Below the pieces are notes generated by a model. That model was given only the letters and a program-made list of their open reading frames with translations, had not been told where the DNA came from and ran no database searches. A stretch of DNA of 64,000 bases, from NCBI GenBank assembly GCA_001414345.1, contig LLCB01000020.1, positions 186,001-250,000 of the forward strand. The letters are read 5' to 3'. The stretch comes from Hymenoscyphus infarciens. Its lineage: Eukaryota > Ascomycota > Leotiomycetes > Helotiales > Helotiaceae. The translations under genes and the position numbers were made by a program. Positions 26,181-34,987 of this stretch are shown here, piece by piece (the first letter of the stretch is position 1; each line of letters opens with the position of its first letter).

Positions 26181-26402
26181 ATGCCATCCCTCAAAGATTA
26201 TGTCAAGAACTTCCTCTGGAAACGTCGGGCAAGAAAGGGGGAGAGCAGAGAGCCCTTCAAAGACGCTTCAAAGTTCGACGACTTGTTCGTACGAAATTCG
26301 AGTCCTTATAGACGCGACATTAGTCCACCACCTTCGCCTAGGAGTAAGCCGAGAGGTAGGAGGGAGGATTTTGACAATTTGCTTAATGCGAGGTATTGTT
26401 AA
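26181..26402 (+). CDS. Zinc-ribbon cluster member, ribbon-less short form 1
   Basis: 73 residues from the ATG in CGCAAAAATGCC. The basic start MPSLKDYVKNFLWKRRARKG aligns with the first 20 residues of the ribbon-bearing paralogues, but the cysteines are absent. Instead it has PFKDASKFDDLF, shared almost word for word with the next gene, then an SPPPSPRSKPRGRR proline/arginine tail. The last residue is its only Cys. The leader (AGATACACCAACCGC) resembles that of the copies at 30237 and 31516. Function unknown; a positively charged peptide that binds membrane, nucleic acid or another protein is possible. It could also be a decayed copy. Confidence 0.55.
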   Translation: MPSLKDYVKNFLWKRRARKGESREPFKDASKFDDLFVRNSSPYRRDISPPPSPRSKPRGRREDFDNLLNARYC

Positions 26403-26751
26403 ATCTGTGTCATATACGACGACCCCTTCAGTTGTAACCGGGAATTCCATAACGGGAACTTTGATAAATTACATAATACTTTTTTATAAAGGTTTAAATA
26501 AGCCAAAGAAAACCCGAGAAAAAGTGATAGAAGCTGATAAAGAAGAGAAGGAAATTCAAAGTCAAGCCTTCCGAGTAAAAGTCAGCTAAAAGCACTCCTT
26601 TTACAGCCACAAAGAAAAATCAAAACAAAGCCTTTTATTTATAAACAATGCAAACAATCCCATTCTCCAAGAACAGTGACAAAGACAAAACCATACTTAT
26701 AAAGCCATGGCTTCAATATTCCAGTACTGGATTTTTCTGTGAAATATCAAG

Positions 26752-26937
26752 ATGCCATCCTCATATTACAAAAAGCTCCTAGAACGCCGAAAGGCAGAGT
26801 CTCCCCAAGTTGCTTGTACCGGACCCTTTAAAGACGCCTCAAAGTTTGAGGATCTTTTTCAACGAACTAGTACTAAGGTACGTGAAATCATTACCCCTAT
26901 TTCTCCTAGAAGTCAGATACCCGAGGGAGACCTATAA
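26752..26937 (+). CDS. Zinc-ribbon cluster member, ribbon-less short form 2
   Basis: 61 residues beginning MPSSYYKKLLERRKAE. It shares GPFKDASKFEDLFQR and a later ISPRS with the gene 350 bp upstream, so the two are tandem duplicates that have diverged outside this core. One cysteine, no ribbon. The frame ends shortly after the shared part, so this may be a truncated copy. No known domain. Confidence 0.45.
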   Translation: MPSSYYKKLLERRKAESPQVACTGPFKDASKFEDLFQRTSTKVREIITPISPRSQIPEGDL

Positions 26938-27338
26938 AAAGAGACTTCGGGAAGTGTAAAATGAAGCTACGATGTAGTTAAACGTCATGTTAGGAGATAA
27001 GTGGCTGAATACCCTGATCAAGGGGTTTGATTGTTAAGCACGATCATCGGTCTATAACACAAAAATTAATAACACTAGAGTATACTCGATATCCTACTAC
27101 CGGTGTGATAATTTTTGAATTGACCTAAGAAAGGTGACCTAAGGAAATAAGTAATAGAAGTAGACGAGACTTAACCCTTCTATGGGCCACGAACCACGCA
27201 TATGACAGTGGGTAAAACTGGGTAAATTTGGAGGCTCAATTGATTGAATCAACCTCAAGGCAGGATATTGACATACCCATTGTCTTCTCGTGTGCTTTTT
27301 CTGGCTTCAAAATATCCAATATGGGAGCTGTTGTTTTA

Positions 27339-27773
27339 GGGCCTGTTTGGCATGCATATATTTTATTATAAATATATCTGATTTATGCACGAGTACATGG
27401 CCCAAAAGTGCTCGTATATTTTAAATTATATTATAGATTTTTCATAAATATATTACCTTACTGTTTTGCTCGTCATACACATATCAGCATAAACACTCGT
27501 AGAAGGCCCCGACTTAGTGGAGTTTCAAGAATATATACATACATATAAAAGTTAAAGGTCAAGAGGTCAAAAGAGTATATTATTTAATTTTAATAGTACA
27601 CATCTTTATACATATATATTTAAAGGAAGTACGAGCAAAAGTACGTACTATAAAATTTACTAGTTAAAAGCTCGTACTTATCATACTCTACACGCATATA
27701 CTATATATTACTTTGTTATTTTTAGTAGTACACATCTTAAAAAAGTAGGAAAACGTGCGAGCCAAACAGGCCC
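27339..27773. mobile_element. 435-bp MITE, PIF/Harbinger (Tourist) type
   Basis: Terminal inverted repeat GGGCCTGTTTGGC at 27339 and GCCAAACAGGCCC ending 27773, flanked by a TTA direct repeat (27336-27338 and 27774-27776). A 3-bp TWA duplication with a GGGCCTGTTTGG-like end is characteristic of PIF/Harbinger-derived MITEs. The inside is AT-rich with no coding capacity. Confidence 0.85.
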
Positions 27774-28036
27774 TTAAGCGAGCATCACACCTCTGGATGC
27801 GATAACTTCTGCCTCAACACTTCTCTACATTTACTGTTCCACTGCATTCGGCACTTCCTGCCCTAATGGAAACAAGTATCAAGACAAACCGATCCACTCA
27901 CACTAAAACCAGAACATCTGAAACAAAAACTTTGTGGTCCCAGAAACAACCCAAAACAGTCATAGAAAAAGAAACATAATTACCCTTCAAACCCCCCTCT
28001 CCTTCCTCCATCAATCTTGCAACATCAATAACCAAG

Positions 28037-28609
28037 ATGTCTTCCTTCAGATCTTTCGTTAGGAAAATTTTAGGCTTACGGCGAGCTGCTCCTACTCAGA
28101 GGCCATCCTGTCCCAGTTGCGGGGAGCCTAGAGGGGGGTCCGATACATGTAGCCGCTGCGGTGCACGCTATATTATTGTTAGCAACCCTGTTCCTGTATC
28201 GATTCCGAACCTGGGGTCACGCCTAGTCCCAATTTCGGAACTAAATGGAGTTGCGCCACGTCGAGCTCCTCCAGCACGATGTCCAACTCCAACACCCGAG
28301 AATCCCTCCAACCCCAGACCTCCACCCGATGCAGTTTCCCCCGCAGTATCAGCCCCAGATGCCCATTTGGTTCGACTAGCCATCGAAAGATGGGAGACTG
28401 AAGCTGCTGAGGAGGCGGAGGGGAAGGAAGATCCTCATGAGGGCGCATTTGAGAAGACGCAGAAGGCGAAAGAGGGTGAAGTGGAACGAGGAACAGATGA
28501 GCATAAGCGCTTAGGGTTAATAGTGCCTTTGGAGTTCATGGAAGAAGATTACAAGTCAGGTAAGTTCTGTTATCCACCCATCCGTACACACCCAGTCACT
28601 GAGAGGTGA
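28037..28609 (+). CDS. Zinc-ribbon cluster member, 190 aa
   Basis: Starts MSSFRSFVRKILGLRRAAP, the reference version of the family's basic N-terminus. The ribbon at residues 25-41 is C-P-S-C-G-E-P-R, nine residues between the cysteine pairs, then C-S-R-C-G-A. A proline-rich linker (residues 55-115) and an acidic, coiled-coil-prone segment (IERWETEAAEEAEGKED onward) follow. A C4 ribbon of this size binds one zinc in known families, usually as a structural or interaction module. Near the end, TCAGGTAAGT at about 28558 is an excellent splice donor, so the last ~16 residues may be intron and a further exon may exist. Function unknown. The paralogue 500 bp downstream has lost its ATG. Confidence 0.7.
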   Translation: MSSFRSFVRKILGLRRAAPTQRPSCPSCGEPRGGSDTCSRCGARYIIVSNPVPVSIPNLGSRLVPISELNGVAPRRAPPARCPTPTPENPSNPRPPPDAVSPAVSAPDAHLVRLAIERWETEAAEEAEGKEDPHEGAFEKTQKAKEGEVERGTDEHKRLGLIVPLEFMEEDYKSGKFCYPPIRTHPVTER

Positions 28610-29134
28610 AATCCACAGACCCCCAACCCCTATTTTAAAAGGAAAACTAATACATGGAATAGATAATGATTACGTTTAAGGAGAAAGTGATTGAAATGAC
28701 AAGGACTACAAGTAGCTGAGAGAGGTTGTGTTGGTAATCAAAAAGTAGAAATGAAAGATCGCTTCTGCATAACAAGTACATACATATATGCCCCAAAAAT
28801 AGTGTATATTCAAAGAGCAGCTCAATCATTTAGAAGTAGGCTGCAACGGAAAGTACTGAAGTTATTTGTTCTCTTTTTCTGAGCTTTTCCTCAAACTCGT
28901 CATATTAGCATAGCCAAATAATCAAATCAAATACGGAATGAACATAAGTAGAAATTGTTACTTTCAAATATGTAGGTTGTGATCCTCAATCCTTGGTGCC
29001 ACGAAAACAAAACAACACCAAATCCTCTTTATCAAAGGAAAAAAAACAAGCTCAACAATCTCAAAGAAAGAAGCATAACTAAGTGATAAGTTCCAAGCGT
29101 GTTCACACCACACCAGACCATATCATCATTCAAA
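28610..29134. other. Intergenic
   Basis: AT-rich sequence between two paralogues. It may include a 3' exon of the upstream gene if the donor near 28560 is used; no other signal. Confidence 0.5.
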
Positions 29135-29458
29135 AGGCCATCCTTCAGGAATTTTGTAAGAAGGCTTCTGGCCTCACGCCGCGCGGCAAGAGGCACGCAA
29201 ACCCGGCCCATCTGTCCAAACTGTTTACAGCCTAGAGGGAACGCTGATGTATGTAGCAAATGTGACGCCCGCTTTATGTTGCCATATGATCAAACTGGTA
29301 CCCCCACTCCACCTCAAACTGATTTTCGAATCCCACGTAAGCCAGTACCAACTCAAACACCTCTAGTCCCTCTGACAGAGGAGCAAGAGAAACAACGGGA
29401 GGGCTTTGATGTCGCTAGGAAGGAAGCATGGTGGAAGGTGGGTAAGAAAGGTGAGTGA
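29135..29458 (+). pseudogene. Zinc-ribbon paralogue lacking its start codon
   Basis: The frame reads PSFRNFVRRLLASRRAARG, then a ribbon C-P-N-C-L-Q-P-R, nine residues between pairs, C-S-K-C-D, and a proline-rich tail ending WWKVGKKGE. It is clearly the sister of the gene at 28037. At the place where all sisters have ATG before CCATCC, this copy has AGG (29135-29137). Upstream the frame stays open to a stop at 29087 without any ATG, though a GTG occurs at 29099. Either the gene is silenced by this single change, starts at a non-AUG codon, or takes its start from an upstream exon. GTGAGT near its end is a good donor with CATAG about 30 bp on. The body is otherwise intact, which argues for recent loss or hidden use. 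Confidence 0.65.
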
Positions 29459-30236
29459 GTACCCCCACCCCCTGTCATAGCTATGGAAATATCAAGTTGA
29501 CAAGTCCCAAACTCAAATAAAACAATAATCAGACAATGATGTAGAATATAGGACGATGAGATGTAATTGTGATCATGAGGAAGTGTCGACAAGGCAATGA
29601 AACTTGAAATTGGAAGGCTTCGATTGTAAAAAAAGATGAACAATGCGGTTGTGAAGAGACGACAAAGAGTCCAAACTAGCCACAGCAAACAATCCTTGAA
29701 ATGAAGGGAGAGAAAATTAAAAGTTCAAACAAGCAACAACGAATAATCCCTGAAAACGAGACTTTTCTTGATAGAACATTTGTTCCGGTTATCAGAGGAA
29801 GGAAAGTCATGTCTGAATTCAATCCAGATCTCGAAATCCCGACCACGTCACCGCAGAATGTCAAGAATTGAATACGCGTCAAGAGAAAATTGCCCTCATT
29901 TTGCGGCATTTTTATAGACTTAAAAGTGCCGGAAGGAAGAAGAAAAAAAGAGCTATCCATCTCTTCACCATTCAACTTCGATATTTCTCGACGGTTGAAC
30001 GCGCTAAAGGATCTCGAAACAGCTACAAAAAGAAGATAACATAGCAACGCTAAAACCAGAACAGGGGAGAACAAAGCCCCTGTCCCAACCCTAGTCTTCG
30101 GGACAGGAAACAAATCCCAGATAAATATAAACACAAAGTGATAAGGGCACCCGAAAATCCCGCTTCCCCTAAAACCATCAACCGCGATACCAGACACCAA
30201 CATACAACCTCGATACACCACTCATACACCACCACG
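29459..30236. other. Intergenic
   Basis: No coding content. The last 60 bp (ATACCAGACACCAACATAC and following) resemble the leader of the gene at 31516 and mark a shared promoter-proximal duplication. Confidence 0.5.
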
Positions 30237-30713
30237 ATGTATGACAAAAACAACCCCCCCTTTTACCTCGCCAAAACCCCTTCGAACACAAGAGGAGAAC
30301 CAAAAGAAAGGGAGGAGAGCCCCTTCCTCACAAGAGCCAAGAGCACCTATAAACGGGCAAACGACGCTCTCAACAGGAGAGCAGAACCAGGAGACACCGC
30401 GCATCTCCTTACTAAATTCAAAAGCGCTTATAACCGGGGAAATGACGCTCTTAACAGAATACAACCACTCAAGCCAGAACACGAGCCCCAGGTCCTCCTC
30501 GCAAGAGCCAAGAGCGGTTTGAAAGGAGCAGCCTCCTCCGCTCTCAACCGGAGAGGAGATAAACCAGCAACGAAGAACCCTCTTCCACCGTCTGAAGATC
30601 CGACCCCACCTGCAGGGCCTGCTCCAGCTTCGAGATTGGAAGATGAGGGCTCCTCGTACTCTAGACGCGAATCTGAGGGGTTTGACGAGGACAGAGGGAG
30701 TTTTGACACATAG
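30237..30713 (+). CDS. Cluster member with three ALNRR repeats, no ribbon
   Basis: 158 residues from ATG 30237 (MYDKNNPPFYLAK). Three consecutive units follow the pattern LLxxxKSxxxxxxxALNRR at about residues 30-50, 53-73 and 82-103: FLTRAKSTYKRANDALNRR, LLTKFKSAYNRGNDALNR and LLARAKSGLKGAASSALNRR. Each would form a basic amphipathic helix. A proline-rich, then acidic C-terminus ends with ESEGFDEDRGSFDT. The ALNRR-type unit (SLLNRRAE) and the EGFDE motif both recur in the gene at 31516, which also has the ribbon, so the two genes are related although this one lacks cysteines entirely. Basic helical repeats suggest lipid, nucleic-acid or protein binding, but no function is assigned. Confidence 0.65.
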   Translation: MYDKNNPPFYLAKTPSNTRGEPKEREESPFLTRAKSTYKRANDALNRRAEPGDTAHLLTKFKSAYNRGNDALNRIQPLKPEHEPQVLLARAKSGLKGAASSALNRRGDKPATKNPLPPSEDPTPPAGPAPASRLEDEGSSYSRRESEGFDEDRGSFDT

Positions 30714-30977
30714 AACAAACTCTCAAAAAATACCTACCGGTGAGTAGTTGTACCTCCTAGAAGCGAGTCAGAACTTGATGACCCCCACTCACACCCCTAG
30801 TAAAAACACCAATCGAACAATAATTTGGGATAGAAAAGAAGATATAATATACTGCAATTGTGGTAAAGTAGTAACCACCAGGTGACAATATCTAAACAAC
30901 GGCGAGGTCAAAAGTTGGTTAAAAAGATAGCGACAAAGAGACAAAACAACCCGTGGAGGAAGAAGGGACAAACAGAA

Positions 30978-31163
30978 ATGCCAATGATAATACCACTAAC
31001 CAATCATAAAGAGTTAAGAGAGTTACTTGTCATCCTTTTGCTCCCGAGTTCATCAACGGAAAAGTTGAACCCAGAATTCGGAGCCCCAAGTCCCCCTAGA
31101 TCGCCAAAAAACATCTTCGAGAAATCAGGAGATAAACCAGCTAGCCAGCCTACGGTATATTAG
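30978..31163 (+). pseudogene. Probable decayed fragment of an ALNRR-type paralogue
   Basis: The frame contains APSPPRSPKNIFEKSGDKPASQP. GATAAACCAGC and its translation GDKPA recur from the gene at 30237 (RRGDKPATK), and SPPRSP echoes the ribbon-less copies. Nothing else aligns and the start region (MPMIIPLTNHKE) is unlike the family. Best read as a remnant. Confidence 0.3.
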
Positions 31164-31515
31164 CGTCGAAGAACAAACAGAGCCGAACCGGAAAAAAAAA
31201 AGAAAGATCTCCGAGAGCCACAAACTCAAAACTGCATCTATAAATTTCTCACTCTAAGACTACTAGTAAGTACTCACCAGAACAGGTATAAAAAAAAAAC
31301 AAAAAAACAAGGGTAATATACTAATCTAAACCACGAGCACCAGAACACCAACAAAACAAAACTTCACGAGTTTAACTTAGTCTTTAGACAATCGGAAACA
31401 CGTCAGAGACAGGAATAATCAAGTGCCATAACATCCACAAGCATTCCCAAACTTCCCGCTCCCATCTCCCGTGATATCAGACACCCACTACATACTATTT
31501 AGATACGCCATCAAA

Positions 31516-32325
31516 ATGCCATCCTTCAAAGCCCACTCTACGTTCGTCACCAAAGCAAAAGCTACAGCGCGGCACGCAAGAACCAACAGTCTCGACGACT
31601 CGGCCACAACACCTTCTTCCCCCGAAACCCCATCAACAAGAGCGACATGCACAGCAAGCAAAGCAAACTCCCTTCTCAACCGAAGAGCAGAAGACCAGCC
31701 AGCAGAAAACCCACCCTCCCCCAAATGTCCTATTTGCTCCAAAATATTGCCCGGAAAAGGAAACCAGTGTAAGGACTGTGGGGATATCGCTCCTCCAGAT
31801 GTCCACAAGGAACTTCCTCAAGTTCCAAGGAAAGCACTTCCACCGCCGGGAAGGAAATCGGCATCTTCTCCGACGGGAACTGATACACCCCCGCCCCCAT
31901 CTCGTCCGAGTCCTCTGAGGAGAGTGGCGATTACGGGGGGAGAAGTTCATGCTGCAAGGGAGTCTTTGGGGGAGGAAGACTTGGAGGGGGATAGAAGACA
32001 CAGGACGAGCTCTCGGAGAATGGGGTCGACTCCGTCACTACCATCGACTCCTCGTGTTCATCGCCATGCCGCAAATAAGATTACCCCAGCTGGAATAGAT
32101 TGGGAAGTTGAAAGGGAGTATGTAGAGAGGAAATATCCACGAGGAGAAAGAAGACGCAGAAGGGATTTCCAGGGGGTTGTAGGTGGGATGTTGGAGGGTG
32201 CTACAACTAGACCAGTGAGAGAGGAGGATGAGGGTTTTGATGAGATTGGACCGTTCGTCTCGCGCGGGACTTCGAAGCGTGGTCCTACTTATGAGGTGGG
32301 AGCTTGGGTTTATGAGCGGGGGTGA
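31516..32325 (+). CDS. Zinc-ribbon cluster member, long form (269 aa)
   Basis: The ATG at 31516 follows a leader similar to that at 30237; an in-frame codon upstream is not an ATG in good context. The N-terminus MPSFKAHSTFVTKAKATARHARTN is basic; SLLNRRAE links it to the ALNRR gene. The ribbon at about residues 73-91 is C-P-I-C, ten residues including LPGKG, then C-K-D-C-G-D. A long proline/serine-rich and arginine-rich disordered region follows, with RGERRRRRDF near the end and a REEDEGFDEIGPF motif shared with the 30237 product. It is the longest member and combines both subfamily signatures, so it may be closest to the ancestral form. No enzymatic motif. Stop at 32325 is followed by AT-rich sequence. 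Confidence 0.7.
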   Translation: MPSFKAHSTFVTKAKATARHARTNSLDDSATTPSSPETPSTRATCTASKANSLLNRRAEDQPAENPPSPKCPICSKILPGKGNQCKDCGDIAPPDVHKELPQVPRKALPPPGRKSASSPTGTDTPPPPSRPSPLRRVAITGGEVHAARESLGEEDLEGDRRHRTSSRRMGSTPSLPSTPRVHRHAANKITPAGIDWEVEREYVERKYPRGERRRRRDFQGVVGGMLEGATTRPVREEDEGFDEIGPFVSRGTSKRGPTYEVGAWVYERG

Positions 32326-33149
32326 ACTACTACTCGTGAGTTGATTTGCCAGTTACGGGTGTGTTGGAAATTGGAAAATGGAAAGCAAACACCTTACGTA
32401 ATAAAAGATAAGTTAAACGTTGATTGCGTTTACTATGGAGGAATAGTGTAGAACATGAAAGGTAATGTACATGTGACTGAAAGCGTTAAAAAATAGGGAT
32501 TCGTGAAGAAGAAAGCAGTGGGCATCAATTTCATCTCTTCTGTGTCCTTCGCCGTGAGACTCTTCCTCAAAAGGCAAAAAACAAAAATTATCTACGAGAA
32601 ACAACCAAGGAAACGATTGTTTGTTCGGTTCACCTTGAACCGAACAAACAATTCCGCTTGAAAGTTCTCTCTTCTTCCATAACCACACTATAGCCACCCA
32701 CAACATGAGGAGACTCCAGTATCTGAGACCCAAGAGGAAATGCCTCATTGCACTTTGCTAAGTTTGGCGTGCGTGTTTCCAGGTAGAATTTTGTTAGTGC
32801 AACTTCTCATTTTGCTGTAGCAATAAGATACTAGCTTGCTTCGTCTTCTTTCATCTAGTTTTGGAATGGTCGAAGAAACTCCAGTGTGTCTGAGTGAGTA
32901 GGTGAAAATCTGCTACATATCTGACTCACCTCATAGAAGCAGCGAGATACAGCGGAGAAGAAGGAAAGAGAAACGAGAAGAACTGGCACCGAGGAATATA
33001 AGAAAGGGCAATCCGGGCCTTTAATCTTCTCCAAGCCAGTTCTTGACAAAAGGTGACTCGAGTTCAAGTTGTTCATACCCAAGCCAGCATTAAAGCTCTC
33101 AACCTCCTCACCATTTCGCCATCCACAAATCCCATACACGCACTCAAAA
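32326..33149. other. Intergenic
   Basis: No recognised gene. A perfect inverted repeat GTTTGTTCGGTTCA/TGAACCGAACAAAC near 32619-32652 could form a hairpin or terminator. Confidence 0.5.
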
Positions 33150-33587
33150 ATGTCTTCTGAATCCCGCGACGGTTCGACCCTAGCGACCAACAAAAATCCC
33201 AACCAAGACGTAGGGAAAGTCACCCGCCAGTGCCGCCACGCTATCTGGATAATAGCACAGGATCTCCCCGACGACTGGGATCAAAATTGGAATAGCACTC
33301 TAAAAATGGCATTCCGGGACTGCAGTCGTCGTAATATTGAGTTTAAAATGCGGTCGGGCACGCCTCTTGGGCGGACGGTGGAGTATTGGGATGCCAGCTT
33401 GACGACGGACCAATGGTGGGAGGCGATTATTAATGAGCTTCTGGAGGGTAGGGAAACCAACAAAAAGGCCGTGGAAGAGCTCAAGGAAAAGTTGGGTGAG
33501 TTGATTGATGCTGGCGTTAAGAAGATCCTTGATTTGCAGATCAGAGAACTGGATATGGATAAAAAGTGCCCATCGTGGCCGCGATGA
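33150..33587 (+). CDS. Hypothetical protein, 145 aa
   Basis: ATG at 33150 in ACTCAAAAATGTCT. Residues 25-95 are tryptophan-rich and may be folded (CRHAIWIIAQDLPDDWDQNW, VEYWDASLTTDQWWEAI). Residues 97-130 form a likely coiled coil (ELLEGRETNKKAVEELKEKLGELID). No ribbon and no similarity to the cluster family that I can see, although it lies between the arms. Codon use and a CT-rich leader look normal. I do not recognise the family. Confidence 0.6.
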   Translation: MSSESRDGSTLATNKNPNQDVGKVTRQCRHAIWIIAQDLPDDWDQNWNSTLKMAFRDCSRRNIEFKMRSGTPLGRTVEYWDASLTTDQWWEAIINELLEGRETNKKAVEELKEKLGELIDAGVKKILDLQIRELDMDKKCPSWPR

Positions 33588-34987
33588 GGATTCTCCAGAC
33601 GCGATGCCTGGGAAAGAAAGAAGGTCAAAGTAGAGAAATGAAATCCCCTGCTTCCTTCAAAGAAAAGAAATGCAGATTCCAAAGAAACACTGCCCATCGA
33701 GAGGTAGATGTCACGTGATACAATCGAATTTGATATTTGCCCATGGCCAAGCAATATAAACTGAAAACCAGGAGTCAATCTTCTCTTTTTGATGAGCCAT
33801 TGAGTGAAATTGCTCTGGGTAGCGGTTAGTTCAAGGGAGCATTTCACGCAACCAAAAAGGAATGCCATCAAGTGACCTCCGCCTAAAACTGCTCTTCCAC
33901 TGTGAGCAAGTCTCTGACACGATCGATGATCTTGTTGCGGGGAAATCTCCAGATGCTCCAGATGCTCCAGATGCTCCAGAGTGAGAGAAAGGTGGGAGGA
34001 AGGTGAGGTGGAGGAAGAGAAGAGGAGAATCTGAACTCTATTTTCCTCCTCCACCATGATTGGTTGAAGCTATCCAAGCTCTCGCAACCCTGCATTTCAC
34101 GATCCTAGATCCATCCGGGGTTGACAGAAGAAACGGGAGGAAAACAAAACAACTCGCTTGAAACTTGGCGAGATGACAATCGGAAAATAGATGACTGAGA
34201 ACCTTCAATTCTAGGCGAGAGTGGTGTTGTGTTGCTGTTGTTGGAGGTGTTCTGGTGGTATTGTTTGTGTTGTAGAAAAAACAGGTGATGGACAATGAGA
34301 CGTCATTGCCACCAGTTCGCACCAGGATTTCGGAGCGGAGCGTGAGCGAAAGCGAGAGAGGAAGAGAGCAGCCACCCCACCCCACCCCACCCCTATTATT
34401 CCATCCAACCAGAGATCGGAAGCAGCTGTGCAGCTTGACCACGCTAGTGTATGATCCCTGCCCTGCCCTACCCTGCCCACCTCACCTGGTTACGGCGAAA
34501 GCGTGTGTGGAGAGCTGGAGAGCAACAGAGTCCAAACTCTTCCCTCATTTGCTTTCTCCTTCATAAACACGAGAAGAGAAGCATCGTCTTCTGCCATCCA
34601 CCAGTCATTAGTCCTTTGTGCACCTGCACCTGCACCATCCATACATTCCTGTATCCTGTTGCTGCGACTCAATTGCACGTAAGTTCCTTCTCCTCTTCCT
34701 TTCATTGCCTGGCAGAAGCGGAAGCGCGCCCATCAACGCCGACTTGACCTGATCATCTGAGGGCACAGCTTCAGCAAGAGACAATTGGAAGCTGACTGAA
34801 TATGCGTGCAAAGACTTAGGTCTGAGACCTTAGGAAGCTAGATCCAAGACCCAAACGGCTGAGCCAGAGCCAGGATTAAAGAGGCAAGACCCAGACCAGC
34901 CGACGCCATCTTTACCCTCTCCCACACTTGATCCTCAACAACAACCAAAGTTGCGAGGTCGCATCGACTGCACCGCGACCCCAAATC
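33588..34987 (+). promoter_or_regulatory. Intergenic and promoter region of glycogen synthase
   Basis: Holds four AGATGCTCC units near 33945-33980, a CACCCC run at 34372-34394 that includes a CCCCT word, and pyrimidine-rich sequence before the ATG. CCCCT is the stress-response element bound by Msn2/4-type factors in yeast, where it drives glycogen synthase genes; the transfer to this fungus is inference. Confidence 0.4.

Noticed and set aside
30138..30236. N-terminal extension of the ALNRR gene
   Set aside because: The codon at 30138 is GTG, and the first ATG in frame is 30237, preceded by the leader shared with the gene at 31516.
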